From: Chloroflexota bacterium
Lineage (GTDB): Bacteria; Chloroflexota; Anaerolineae; Anaerolineales; Villigracilaceae
Length of the DNA: 64,000 bases
Direction of reading: 5' to 3'
Assembly: GCA_016234495.1 (NCBI GenBank)
Contig: JACRBI010000007.1
Coordinates: 1-64,000, forward strand
Under the pieces are notes generated by a model. That model saw only the letters and a list, made by a program, of their open reading frames with translations, made no database searches and was not told where the DNA came from. Below are positions 1 through 8,784 of the stretch, piece after piece. Positions within the stretch are counted from its first letter, which is position 1. Each line of letters begins with the position of its first letter. Made by a program: the position numbers and the translations under genes.

Positions 1-119
1 CACAAATTCGCTGAATCCAAGTACGATAGGTTTTGTTGATCGGCATCGGGACCTCCGGGTGAAATCGTTTGTGGCAAAACAACTTTACCCGATTTCTTTT
101 GCCGATCAATATTCTTTTG

Positions 120-293
120 TTAAACTGTCAGGTCGCTAGTTTCCATTTTTTCTTTTAACTTTGAAATGGAAATTTCGTTTTGCAATTGTTTATCAAGAAT
201 TTTTAGTTGTGTCCTGTGAGTAAATAACCAGCCAAAAATTGTTGCCAGAAAAGTAATTATTATCGAGAAAAGGTTAATTTGTTCGATAGCCAT
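120..293 (-). CDS. Small single-pass membrane protein, unknown function
   Basis: I read a 57-residue frame with an ATG at 293 and a TAA at 120-122. A good ribosome binding site (AGAGG, about 7 bases before the ATG) supports the start. Residues 8-24 are strongly hydrophobic (a run through IIITFLATIFGWLF), followed by a short charged helical tail rich in Lys, Gln and Glu. This is the shape of a one-pass inner-membrane protein with a short cytoplasmic coiled tail. I do not recognise a family. It lies just downstream of the NBR1-Ig lipoprotein on the same strand (14-base gap), so the two may be co-transcribed. Confidence 0.55.
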   Translation of the reverse strand: MAIEQINLFSIIITFLATIFGWLFTHRTQLKILDKQLQNEISISKLKEKMETSDLTV

Positions 294-307
294 AATATTT
301 CCTCTAT

Positions 308-850
308 CTACTCAACAATGATCGTGATAAACACCGGCTCGCCAAACGCGTTTCCATCCGGACCGTAAGCCTGCCACGCGCTCTGATAGGTTCCTTCAAC
401 TGCGGGGGCGGTGAACAGAATCCGCAGTGTGGCTTGAGTGCCTGCGCGGGCGGGGAAGAGCGCCTGCTCGCCTGCCGCGCCAAACATTTCGCCGCCGGTC
501 CATTTCAGGCGGTAGGACGAATCCCAGTTGCAAGTTCCGCTGTTGGATACGAGCCATTGTTTGTCCATGACTGCGCCGGGGGCGACGATGGTGTTGTCGT
601 CAATTGTGAGATCGTCAAGGAAGGTCAGGTTGTTCGTGCAGGGGACGATTTCTGTCGGTGTGGCGGTTGCGGTTGGCACAAATGTGTTTGTTGGGACAGG
701 CGTTGTCGTTGGGAGAATCTGCGTCGGCGGGATTTGTGTCGGCGGGCGGAATGGCGTGGGTGTAGTTTGAGGCGCACATGCCTGGGCGAAGATCAAGCTT
801 GTGAGCAGAAGCAAGATTCGGCTAAGAGTGAGGCGCATGTTTGTCATCAT
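308..850 (-). CDS. Lipoprotein with C-terminal NBR1-type Ig-like domain
   Basis: The 180-residue product starts with a lipoprotein signal (hydrophobic LLLLTSLIF then AQAC, Cys at about residue 25), so it is probably anchored outside the membrane. A Thr/Pro-rich linker (residues 27-68) follows. Residues 75-180 match the NBR1-type Ig-like domain often seen in Chloroflexota secreted proteins: ...PG..MDKQWLVSNSGTCNW..., then a W..GG motif and a final beta-rich segment. Its likely role is binding or spacing at the cell surface; no catalytic residues are visible. Three ATGs (residues 1, 2 and 5) are possible starts, none with a clear ribosome binding site. The gene follows the recA terminator directly. 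Confidence 0.75.
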   Translation of the reverse strand: MMTNMRLTLSRILLLLTSLIFAQACAPQTTPTPFRPPTQIPPTQILPTTTPVPTNTFVPTATATPTEIVPCTNNLTFLDDLTIDDNTIVAPGAVMDKQWLVSNSGTCNWDSSYRLKWTGGEMFGAAGEQALFPARAGTQATLRILFTAPAVEGTYQSAWQAYGPDGNAFGEPVFITIIVE

Positions 851-878
851 AAAAAAAGGACACAGCGGCGCTGTGTCC
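851..878 (-). terminator. Rho-independent terminator of recA
   Basis: An 8-bp stem (GGACACAG / CTGTGTCC, 858-865 and 871-878) with a 5-base loop is followed on the minus strand by seven Ts (851-857). It sits 12 bases after the recA stop codon and immediately before the lipoprotein gene, so that gene either uses read-through or has its own promoter. Confidence 0.8.
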
Positions 879-889
879 CTACGGACATC

Positions 890-2017
<1,128 letters not shown>

Positions 2018-2121
2018 GGTTTTGTTCTCCAATATAAGTGTAAGTGTAGGGGCGACCCGCTAATTATTGCAGGACATCTTGAAAATGTTTGAAGTCGCCC
2101 TTGCTGATTGAGTGTTGCGAG

Positions 2122-2149
2122 AGTATAGCACATATGTTCTGTGCGTCAA
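2122..2149 (-). promoter_or_regulatory. recA promoter with an SOS-box-like site in the spacer
   Basis: On the minus strand TTGACG (2144-2149) and TATACT (2122-2127) are 16 bases apart, a good sigma-70 promoter. The spacer contains GAAC-ATAT-GTGC (2128-2139), one mismatch from GAAC-N4-GTTC, the LexA box of Gram-positive bacteria. A repressor bound there would cover the promoter. The -35 element overlaps the stop codon of the upstream M23 gene. The leader to the recA ATG is about 100 bases and contains a GGGCGAC/GTCGCCC pairing. Confidence 0.65.
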
Positions 2150-3216
2150 GGGATTGGCGTGGATGTGAGGGGTAAAAATTCCAGCGTGGGTGCGGGCGGG
2201 CGCTGAACTTCAAAGCCGTCTTCACCCGCAAAGGTGAAGTAGCTCACCTGCCCGGGGAATATCTCCACCCAGGTTTGCTGCTCCTTCTCATTATATAGAA
2301 GCGTGATTTTATACAACCCCGCAGGCAGGTCGCTCAGTACCAGATTCTCTTGATAATACGGGTCGGGATTTACCGCGCCGGCGCCGTACGTCCGCACAGT
2401 GCGGACCGGTAATTCATAAGGCATCGGCCGCACTTCCACTTTGACTTGATTCAGCAGTTTGTCTTTTTCGTCGGTCAAACGCCCAACGAGCACCCCCCAC
2501 CCTTGCGGCGGAGCAGTCCACAGTTCAGGGTTGAACGTGCTGTAAAAAGTATTCCTGCCGAGGCGGATCTCGAAATGCAGGTGCGGGCCAGTCGTCGCAC
2601 CTGTATCTCCGACCAGTCCCAACACATCACCCGTCTCCACATGCTGACCGGCCATGGCAATGATCTTGCTCATGTGTGCATAGATCGTGTAAAGATCCTG
2701 ATCGTTATAACCAAAATCATGTTTTACAACCACAGCCTGCCCGTAGGGGTCGGCCTGGTTGCCGGGCGCTTCGGTATATAAGCCCCAATCAGCCGAGATC
2801 ACCGTGCCAGGCCCTGCTGCTAAAATGGCCGCGCCGGTTTCCGCGTCAATATCCACGCCGGTGTGGACAATGTTCGGCGCGAAGAAAACGCCGCCGTAGC
2901 GATATTCTGCAAGCGGCCAGTTGACGTTATCCGCCGCGATGGGGCGCGCAAAATAAAAATGATCATAAGCTGACATTGCCCACGGAATCGGATAAAGCGG
3001 AGGACGCCAACCCGAGATCGGTTCTGCGCCCGGAGTTGGGAGCGTAAATTGAAATGGCGCCGGCGAAGGAGTCTGCGGCGCCTCAAACGCGACCTGAGGC
3101 TGGTTCACCGCTTCGGCCACTACCGGCGTTGGAGTGAATCCACCCACCTCGCCTGCCTTTGCGCAAGAAGCAAGCAGGAAAAAAAACAGGCTAACAAGTA
3201 TGGTCTTGATTCTCAT
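2146..3216 (-). CDS. M23-family metallopeptidase lipoprotein
   Basis: A 356-residue secreted lipoprotein: the signal FFFLLASC puts the acylated Cys near residue 18. The middle carries an M23 (LytM/lysostaphin-type) zinc peptidase domain, with HTGVDID, the GTV..A strand, YAHM and the GPHLHFE motif that supplies zinc and catalytic histidines (about residues 115-220). Enzymes of this type cut peptidoglycan cross-bridges, though in a cell without ordinary murein the substrate is uncertain. The last ~120 residues form a beta-rich domain of unknown function. The start abuts the stop of the propeller lipoprotein upstream (shared base 3216), so the two are very likely translationally coupled. Confidence 0.88.
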   Translation of the reverse strand: MRIKTILVSLFFFLLASCAKAGEVGGFTPTPVVAEAVNQPQVAFEAPQTPSPAPFQFTLPTPGAEPISGWRPPLYPIPWAMSAYDHFYFARPIAADNVNWPLAEYRYGGVFFAPNIVHTGVDIDAETGAAILAAGPGTVISADWGLYTEAPGNQADPYGQAVVVKHDFGYNDQDLYTIYAHMSKIIAMAGQHVETGDVLGLVGDTGATTGPHLHFEIRLGRNTFYSTFNPELWTAPPQGWGVLVGRLTDEKDKLLNQVKVEVRPMPYELPVRTVRTYGAGAVNPDPYYQENLVLSDLPAGLYKITLLYNEKEQQTWVEIFPGQVSYFTFAGEDGFEVQRPPAPTLEFLPLTSTPIP

Positions 3217-5171
3217 TACGGAATAACTGTCGGCGGAGTTGGAGAAAGTGTGGGAGTACTGGTCGGTGTGGGAGATAAAGTCACCGTCGGCGACAGGCGC
3301 GGCGTGGGACTCTTGTATGGCGTGCGCGTCGGGCGCGGAGTTGGCGTGAGCGTGAATGTAGGCGTCGGCGTCAGCGTGGGAGGCAGAACCCGCGTCGGCG
3401 TGATGAGCGCCTCAAGCGGATACAACTCACGCATGGCCGTGTACCAATCCATTCCATTGGTCAATGCCAGTTCAGTGAAGCGCGCGCCCGCATAATACGT
3501 GCGCCAATTGGACAGCGCCGGCAGGCGTTCCCAGCCATAAGCCGCAGACAACGCGGTCACATCCACCCAATAGCCGGCTGGCACAGGCGCATAACTTCCG
3601 CCCTGCTCATACAAGCGCGGATCCAATTCATAGCGCGCGCTTAAATTCCACGGCGCGTTGTGGATCGGCTCCCCGAGCGAGCCATCCTGCATACTGGCGC
3701 GGATGTAAACGCGCCAATAGGTTTGCGCGCCGACATCCTCCCGCAGAGCCATCAGCCAGCCCGCATTGGACATCAGCGAATTGATCGCGAAGGCGCGCCC
3801 CGTGTACAGCCAATCTTCCTCCAAGCCGGGGTCAAGGCTCGTCGTAAGCGGAATGAATGCATTCTCAAGGCTGGCAAGCGCGTCCCAGCCTGTTTCAAGG
3901 ATGACGCGGTTACGCAAGGCGACAAAGGATTCATCCACCAGGTCATGCAACTGTGGATACGGCGCCTGCACGTCCGTGATTGGAACGACATACCAGCGTT
4001 GATTTGGCACTTCGGGGCCGGGCGTGATGGCCGGTGACCATAATATGGAAGGAGTGACCGCCACAGCCTGTGTAAATGAACTCGGAAATGGATTCGGTAA
4101 ATTGGCAAAGCCCCAGGTCAATCCGCGCACGCGCCCACTTAATAAAGTTGGCGAAAGCAGCAGATTACCTTTGACATCGTATGAAGAAAGATATTCCTGG
4201 TTGGCTGTGCCGGTCACTGCGACGATCTGTTCGGCGGTTTCATTCCACGCACCCCAACTTCCGTCGCCGATCCAGAGCGCGGCGCGGGTGGGTTCGTTCG
4301 CTTTCCAAATGTAAAGCCCGCCGAAGCCGACAGTTTGTGAACTGGAAGCCCATAATAATTGTGACCCGTCAAAATTCCAGACGGGATGATTCTCAGCGGC
4401 AAAAGGTGTGTTACTTAAGTTCTGGTAACGATCCTCACCCGCGAGGTCGAGGTCAGCCAGCCAAACGTCACTGTCACCGCCGCGCGTGGAGATGAACGCC
4501 ACATGCCTGCCATCCGGCGCCCAGACCGGCGAATGATCTGACGCGGGGTCTTGCGTAACAGAAATTTTTGCCTGTGCGCGGTCAGTGACTGACACGACCG
4601 CCACTTCGAGATTCTCGTTGACATAAGTTTCAAAGACAAGCCACTGTCCATCCGGCGACCACGACGGCGCAGAATCATATTCGCGCGAGTCGGTGATCTG
4701 TTTTACATCACCGCTTTGCAGCTCCATCACATAAAGATCCCAATATCCATTTCGGTCTGAGGCGAAGGCAAGCTGTTTGCGGTCCGGGCTAAGCGCGGGA
4801 GCAACATCATTCCACTCACCTGTGGTAATACGCATGAGCGGCAACTCCTGCGGCGGGTTGCTTTGCACAAAAAGATGGGCGTATCCATTCTCTTCGATGG
4901 ACAGAAAAACGAGATTGCCTTCGCCGCTGTATTTAATAATGGCAGGTGTGGATGTGAAAACCGCTTCAGGCGTAACGGTTGAGTTGGCTGCTGCTTCGGA
5001 CAGTTGGCCAGCCCCGCAGCCTGAGAGCAGGAGGCTGAGGATGATTAATATTAATATGCCGCTGTGAGATTTCGTAGGGCGGGTTTGCAACCCGCCAAAT
5101 CCCGCCTTATTAAATACTTCGCTCCGCTCTGAATGACGCGGCGCAGGAGGGGAAGAAAAATGCGAAGGCAT
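3216..5171 (-). CDS. WD40-like (TolB/PD40) beta-propeller lipoprotein
   Basis: The 651-residue product has a lipobox (LLLSGC, Cys 52) followed by several PD40/TolB-type blades with S.DG..L.F.S...G.WDLY repeats (about residues 90-350). A second globular region (400-590) contains SCP-like or structural motifs I cannot assign. The tail of about 60 residues is built of TPTP-type repeats, typical of cell-surface spacers. It is probably a surface scaffold or binding protein rather than an enzyme. The first ~36 residues precede the hydrophobic core and are encoded by dispersed repeat DNA (5085-5150). No later ATG, GTG or TTG lies before the signal core, so either this odd extension is translated or the start is non-standard. 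Confidence 0.8.
   Translation of the reverse strand: MPSHFSSPPAPRHSERSEVFNKAGFGGLQTRPTKSHSGILILIILSLLLSGCGAGQLSEAAANSTVTPEAVFTSTPAIIKYSGEGNLVFLSIEENGYAHLFVQSNPPQELPLMRITTGEWNDVAPALSPDRKQLAFASDRNGYWDLYVMELQSGDVKQITDSREYDSAPSWSPDGQWLVFETYVNENLEVAVVSVTDRAQAKISVTQDPASDHSPVWAPDGRHVAFISTRGGDSDVWLADLDLAGEDRYQNLSNTPFAAENHPVWNFDGSQLLWASSSQTVGFGGLYIWKANEPTRAALWIGDGSWGAWNETAEQIVAVTGTANQEYLSSYDVKGNLLLSPTLLSGRVRGLTWGFANLPNPFPSSFTQAVAVTPSILWSPAITPGPEVPNQRWYVVPITDVQAPYPQLHDLVDESFVALRNRVILETGWDALASLENAFIPLTTSLDPGLEEDWLYTGRAFAINSLMSNAGWLMALREDVGAQTYWRVYIRASMQDGSLGEPIHNAPWNLSARYELDPRLYEQGGSYAPVPAGYWVDVTALSAAYGWERLPALSNWRTYYAGARFTELALTNGMDWYTAMRELYPLEALITPTRVLPPTLTPTPTFTLTPTPRPTRTPYKSPTPRLSPTVTLSPTPTSTPTLSPTPPTVIP
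5085..5150. repeat. Dispersed repeat inside the N-terminal codons of the propeller gene
   Basis: Two repeat types sit side by side. One is a GGCGGGTT-TGC-AACCCGCC hairpin (5088-5104). The other is a TTCGCTCCGCTCTGAATGAC-type sequence that translates as RHSERSE. Both are common mobile-looking intergenic repeats in environmental bacteria. They supply residues about 12-34 of the predicted lipoprotein, ahead of its real signal core. Confidence 0.55.
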
Positions 5172-5183
5172 GGATAATGTCTA

Positions 5184-5555
5184 TTAATCGGAATCAGCTT
5201 GCAGGTCAGCGGGAGGCGGTTCCACATCAAAAGAATAAATGAGCGGCTCCTGAGATGTCCCGTCGGGATAATATAGCCGCGCATTGAGCGTGTACGGATT
5301 GTTGAGCTCGCCACGGATGTGCATGGTGAACTCAAGTTTCCAACTCATCGGCTCAACAATGCTGGTGGATGCAACTTCGCCGCCGTTTGAATCGTTCAGG
5401 GTCACTTCGATATAAGGGCGTTTTTGAAACGGCGTGATCTCCATGTTGACGCGCAAACGCCGTCCATCGGGGTATGGCTGGGCGGAAAGCAAATTGATTC
5501 TTGTCTCTTCGGGGACGGCGCGGGTGAGGTTGTCTTCGGGGAAGAAAAATTCCAT
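5184..5555 (-). CDS. Conserved hypothetical protein, beta-rich
   Basis: I start this gene at the ATG at 5555 (123 residues), not at the end of the longer open frame, because the extra N-terminal part is repeat-derived and has no domain character. The product begins MEFFFPEDN and contains alternating hydrophobic beta strands (LRVNMEITPF, YIEVTLND, FTMHIRGEL) and an acidic proline-rich end. There is no signal peptide. A TATAAT (5562-5567) lies only 6 bases upstream of the ATG, which suggests a leaderless mRNA if this start is right. It ends 12 bases before the propeller lipoprotein gene and probably heads that operon. Function unknown. Confidence 0.6.
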   Translation of the reverse strand: MEFFFPEDNLTRAVPEETRINLLSAQPYPDGRRLRVNMEITPFQKRPYIEVTLNDSNGGEVASTSIVEPMSWKLEFTMHIRGELNNPYTLNARLYYPDGTSQEPLIYSFDVEPPPADLQADSD

Positions 5556-5724
5556 TTCGGTATTATACCTATAAAAGAAGTTGACCACCTTTGAAGCAGA
5601 TGAGCGTTGAATTGCAATTTCATTGGCTTGTTTTTTTGAGACAGGCTTATAATTTGCCCAGCACCGTGGCTTCTCCCATATCCTTATGGCTGTAGCAAAG
5701 TCGCTTGACAAAAATCTTTTTAGT

Positions 5725-5812
5725 ACACGGATTGCACAGACACCACGGAAAGTGCGAAAAAAAATGAAAATCCGTCCGTTCCGTGAGTTCCGTGTACAAA
5801 GAATACAATCTT
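5725..5812. repeat. Dispersed CACGGA/CCGTG-type repeat
   Basis: Imperfect inverted repeat of the accacggaaagtgcg ... ccgtgagttccgtgtac type. A close relative is at 63245-63345 and a sister type (CACAGAG/CTCTGTG) at 37628-37712 and 56585-56690. It is non-coding. It separates the minus-strand operon ending at 5184 from the plus-strand gene at 5889. Confidence 0.5.
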
Positions 5813-5888
5813 CCTGACTTTGCAATCGCCATGCCCATATCCTTTTACAACCTTTACAAAGTTTTTTATCGGTCAAAGAGGCGCAGAT

Positions 5889-6257
5889 ATGAACTGGCAA
5901 TTTTCACACGACGAAGAAAATAAAACCCTTATTCTAAAAACGGAAGGCGTTCTGGATATTGAATCCGCCAACGCCATGCGGCGGGAGGGATGGGAACTGA
6001 TTCAACAACATGGGCACTTGCGCTGCCTGCTCGATCACAGCGACGCAGAAGGAGTCACACTCAGCACGCTCGACATTTACAACCTGCCAAAAAGATATGC
6101 CGAGTTGAACATCCCGCATAATTTTCGAATGGCAGTCGTTGTTTCCAGCGGTCTGCTCAACGATATGAAGTTCTTCGAAACAGTCTGCCTGAATAACGGG
6201 TATTTTGTATCCGTATTTTTTGACAAAGAATCGGCGCTGGCCTGGTTAAAGAATTGA
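5889..6257 (+). CDS. STAS/SpoIIAA-like domain protein
   Basis: A 122-residue cytoplasmic protein with no signal or membrane segment. The order of beta strands and helices (ILKTEGVLDIESANAMRREGWELIQQ ... CLLDHSDAEGV) and the C-terminal FFDKESALAWLK match the SpoIIAA-like/STAS fold family often annotated in environmental genomes. Such proteins bind partners or small hydrophobic ligands. The phosphorylatable Ser of classical anti-sigma antagonists is not evident, so a regulatory role is only inferred. The ATG at 5889 has AGAGG upstream. The pentapeptide protein follows 55 bases later on the same strand. Confidence 0.6.
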   Translation: MNWQFSHDEENKTLILKTEGVLDIESANAMRREGWELIQQHGHLRCLLDHSDAEGVTLSTLDIYNLPKRYAELNIPHNFRMAVVVSSGLLNDMKFFETVCLNNGYFVSVFFDKESALAWLKN

Positions 6258-6312
6258 TTGTGCAAATACAAGCCAGTATTTAGACAACGAGCAGGACATA
6301 AAAGGAGTCACC

Positions 6313-6672
6313 ATGCCCGATCTAACTCGGAAGGAAGTTATTCAAATCCTGGCGATCACGAATCAAGCCAGGCTGGCCGGTGTGGATTTATCCGGTCTGG
6401 ATCTGAGCGGTTTGAATTTCGCGGGCGCAGATATGATCCGTGCGAATCTTTCTGGAACCAACCTGACAAGCGCCTACATGCGGCACGCCCAATTGGAGGA
6501 AGCCAACCTTGAAGGCGCGATTCTAGTCAACGCAAACCTCAAGGAGGCGAACCTGAAAGAGTGCAGGCTCAGAGGCGCAGATTTAAATGGAACCAATATG
6601 ACCGACGCCAATCTCTTTGGGGTGGAGCTTGACCTGAAGCAAAAGAGTCAAGCCAAAGGGTTGTTGAGGTAA
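6313..6672 (+). CDS. Pentapeptide-repeat protein
   Basis: The 119-residue product contains about 13 tandem A(D/N)LXX-type pentapeptides between residues 25 and 105 (for example LSGLD, FAGAD, LSGTN, LEGAI, LKEAN, LRGAD, MTDAN). These form a right-handed quadrilateral beta-helix. Some relatives mimic DNA and protect gyrase, but most have unknown roles and nothing here decides between them. It has a strong ribosome binding site (AAAAGGAG). The first ~20 residues, before the repeats, resemble a short helical cap. It is soluble, with no signal peptide. Confidence 0.85.
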   Translation: MPDLTRKEVIQILAITNQARLAGVDLSGLDLSGLNFAGADMIRANLSGTNLTSAYMRHAQLEEANLEGAILVNANLKEANLKECRLRGADLNGTNMTDANLFGVELDLKQKSQAKGLLR

Positions 6673-6730
6673 CTCGCGTAAGCGGAAAACCTGCACCTCC
6701 ATAGCCGGGATGGCAATGGAATAACCCAAG

Positions 6731-7345
6731 ATGGACGCGATATTAATTCACGGTATGGGACGCACCCCGGCGGCCATGTCTATTTTGGCGGTGCGGCTGC
6801 GGGCAGGTAATATTCGGCCGCATCTTTTCGGCTATTCGGTCACGTTTGAAAAATGGGAGGAATGTGTACAGCGCTATAAAAAATTCATCGAGCGCCGCGC
6901 TAAAACAAAAGACTATATTATCGTGGGACATTCCCTTGGAACAGTTTTGACGCGCGCAGTTTTGCCGCGATTGACCCACAAACCGAAGGCTTGTTTCTTT
7001 CTGGCCCCCCCAACCCAGGTCTGCAAGGCGGCTCGTAAGTTCGCTCACCGCCGTTTGATCCGCCTCTTCATGGGTGAAATTGGGCAAGTCCTGACCAGCA
7101 AACAATTCATGGAGTCTCTGCCCGTGCCCGATGTGCCCACCAAAATTTACGCCGGGGTTGCCGGTCCGCGCGGACGGTACTCGCCTTTTGGCGATGAGTC
7201 CAACGATGGCTTGTTGACCGTTGAGGAAACGCTTCTGCCGAGCGCTGTCATTCAAACCGTCCCTGCGCTGCATACTTTTATTATGAATTCAAAAATCGTT
7301 ACTCAGGATATTGTGAGAGTTACAAAAGCGTACTCTCACACATGA
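6731..7345 (+). CDS. Alpha/beta hydrolase
   Basis: The 204-residue protein has the alpha/beta-hydrolase start (ILIHGMGRTPAAM, oxyanion region) and the nucleophile elbow GHSLG near residue 76. A late His (PALHTFIM) is a candidate for the catalytic histidine, and the Asp of SNDGLLTVEE a candidate acid. It resembles small lipase/esterase-like proteins; the substrate is unknown. It has no signal peptide. It lies 58 bases after the pentapeptide gene on the same strand and ends at a bidirectional terminator facing serC. Confidence 0.75.
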   Translation: MDAILIHGMGRTPAAMSILAVRLRAGNIRPHLFGYSVTFEKWEECVQRYKKFIERRAKTKDYIIVGHSLGTVLTRAVLPRLTHKPKACFFLAPPTQVCKAARKFAHRRLIRLFMGEIGQVLTSKQFMESLPVPDVPTKIYAGVAGPRGRYSPFGDESNDGLLTVEETLLPSAVIQTVPALHTFIMNSKIVTQDIVRVTKAYSHT

Positions 7346-7352
7346 TTAAAAC

Positions 7353-7386
7353 AAGGTCTCCGAATCCTTTGGGATTCGGAGACCTT
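7353..7386. terminator. Bidirectional terminator between the hydrolase gene and serC
   Basis: A perfect 15-bp stem (7353-7367 with 7372-7386) closes on a 4-base loop. It lies between two convergent genes, 8 bases after the hydrolase stop and 35 bases from the serC stop. Confidence 0.75.
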
Positions 7387-7420
7387 CTAATTACCAATTA
7401 CTATTCACTACTCTCTGAAC

Positions 7421-8512
7421 CTACCCGTTCTTCTTCTGGAACTCCTGCATAAAGTTGACCAATGCTTGGGCGCCGTCAACAGTCATGGCGTTGTAGAGCG
7501 AAGCGCGCATCCCGCCGACAGAGCGATGTCCCTTGAGGCCGATCAGGTTATTCTTCTTGGCTTCCTTCGCGAAGGTATCTTCCAATTCTTCGGACGGCAA
7601 ACGGAAGGGAATGTTCATCAGCGAGCGGGCTTCGGGCTTGGCATGTCCGCGATAAAAGCCGCCGCTTTGATCAATGGCATTGTAGACCAAACCCGCTTTC
7701 GTGCGGTTTGTTTTTTCAATGGCGGCGAGTCCGCCCTGCTTCTTTGCCCACTGCAGCACAAGCCCCACAATATAAATCGCCCAACTCGGCGGAGTATTGT
7801 GCAATGACCCGCTGGATGCCATCACCTTGTAATCGAGCATCACGGGCAAATTCGCGGGCGTACGCTCGACCATATCGTCGCGGGCTATGACAACGGTCAC
7901 GCCAGAAGGACCCGCATTCTTTTGCGCGCCGGCGTAGATCAGCGCATATTTTGAAACATCGATCGGGCGGCTGATGAAGTCAGACGAAGCATCGCAAACC
8001 AGAGGCACGCCATCGGGCGGAGTCGGCTCGCTGAAATATTCCACGCCGTGAATGGTCTCGTTGGATGTGTAATGCAGGTAGGCGGCCTGCGGGTCGAGGT
8101 CAAGTTTTTCGGGGAAACCTTTGAAGCCATCGGCTTCGGTGTTTGCCGCGGCGCGGGTTGCTCCAAGTTTTTGCGCCTCTTTGATGGCGGTCTTGCTCCA
8201 CGTGCCTGTCACGATATAGTCGGCAGAAGCGCCGGCCGCGCGCAAATTCATCGGGATCATTGAAAATTGCAAATGCGCGCCGCCCTGCAAAAACATCACT
8301 TTATAATTGGCGGGAATGCCCAACAGTTCGCGCAGATCCGCTTCGGCGGTTTGGATGACCGCTTCAAACTCCTTCGAGCGGTGGCTGATTTCCATCACAG
8401 ACATGCCCGTGCCCTTGAAATCGAGCATCTCGGCTTGCGCCTGCTGTAAAACTTCGAGGGGCAATGCGCCGGGACCGGGATTGAAATTGTACGCGCGTTT
8501 GAGATCAGACAT
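7421..8512 (-). CDS. serC: Phosphoserine aminotransferase
   Basis: SerC converts 3-phosphohydroxypyruvate and glutamate to phosphoserine, the second step of serine synthesis, using PLP. The 363-residue product begins YNFNPGPGALP, the hallmark start of the family. It has the phosphate/cofactor loop QGGAHLQFSMIPMNL and the PLP-lysine region YAGAQKNAGPSG (Lys near residue 195). The end, KGHRSVGGMRASLYNAM, is also typical. Length is normal. AGGAGA sits just upstream of the ATG. The gene is divergent from serA, with a shared regulatory region of about 270 bases. Confidence 0.96.
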   Translation of the reverse strand: MSDLKRAYNFNPGPGALPLEVLQQAQAEMLDFKGTGMSVMEISHRSKEFEAVIQTAEADLRELLGIPANYKVMFLQGGAHLQFSMIPMNLRAAGASADYIVTGTWSKTAIKEAQKLGATRAAANTEADGFKGFPEKLDLDPQAAYLHYTSNETIHGVEYFSEPTPPDGVPLVCDASSDFISRPIDVSKYALIYAGAQKNAGPSGVTVVIARDDMVERTPANLPVMLDYKVMASSGSLHNTPPSWAIYIVGLVLQWAKKQGGLAAIEKTNRTKAGLVYNAIDQSGGFYRGHAKPEARSLMNIPFRLPSEELEDTFAKEAKKNNLIGLKGHRSVGGMRASLYNAMTVDGAQALVNFMQEFQKKNG

Positions 8513-8595
8513 TGGTTGGATTCTCCTATAAAAAAAAGGTTTACGGTTCTTTCGTGACCGTTGAGCTGATGCTGTTTCGATTTGACTTTTCCGTC

Positions 8596-8625
8596 ATTAT
8601 AGCTGGTTGTCTGACAAATTATCAA
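8596..8625 (-). promoter_or_regulatory. Promoter of serC
   Basis: On the minus strand, TTGATA (8620-8625) and a perfect TATAAT (8596-8601) are 18 bases apart. Transcription would start near 8589, about 75 bases before serC. A weak ACGGT/ACCGT pairing followed by eight Ts lies in that leader, just upstream of the ribosome binding site. Confidence 0.65.
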
Positions 8626-8660
8626 GAACAATAGGCACGATTCTGCCCTGACGGTTGTCG

Positions 8661-8689
8661 TTGACAAAGGAAATTCTCATTGTTAGAAT
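8661..8689 (+). promoter_or_regulatory. Promoter of serA
   Basis: A consensus TTGACA (8661-8666), a 17-base spacer and TAGAAT (8684-8689) form a strong sigma-70 promoter facing serA. It leaves a leader of roughly 90 bases that contains the hairpin at 8715-8755. Confidence 0.75.
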
Positions 8690-8714
8690 GACTTCGTGAT
8701 CAACTTTCCCCTTC

Positions 8715-8755
8715 AAACAGGAATCAATCCGTCTGCCGGTTTGATTCCTGTTTTT
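8715..8755 (+). promoter_or_regulatory. Attenuator-like hairpin in the serA leader
   Basis: A perfect 13-bp stem (8715-8727 with 8741-8753) with a 13-base loop ends in a T-rich run (8751-8755). It has the form of an intrinsic terminator but lies between the serA promoter and the serA start codon (8785). That placement suggests control by premature termination. I see no T-box motif or leader peptide, so the signal is unknown. Confidence 0.6.
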
Positions 8756-8784
8756 AATTTCCACACTACCACAGGAGAATTTCA

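Noticed and set aside
5556-5900. N-terminal extension of the hypothetical gene ending at 5184
   Set aside because: It is encoded by dispersed repeat sequence, lacks domain character and crosses the likely promoter.
8690-8784. T-box or serine riboswitch in the serA leader
   Set aside because: The leader is only about 90 bases and has no T-box sequence or specifier loop; only a terminator-like hairpin is visible.
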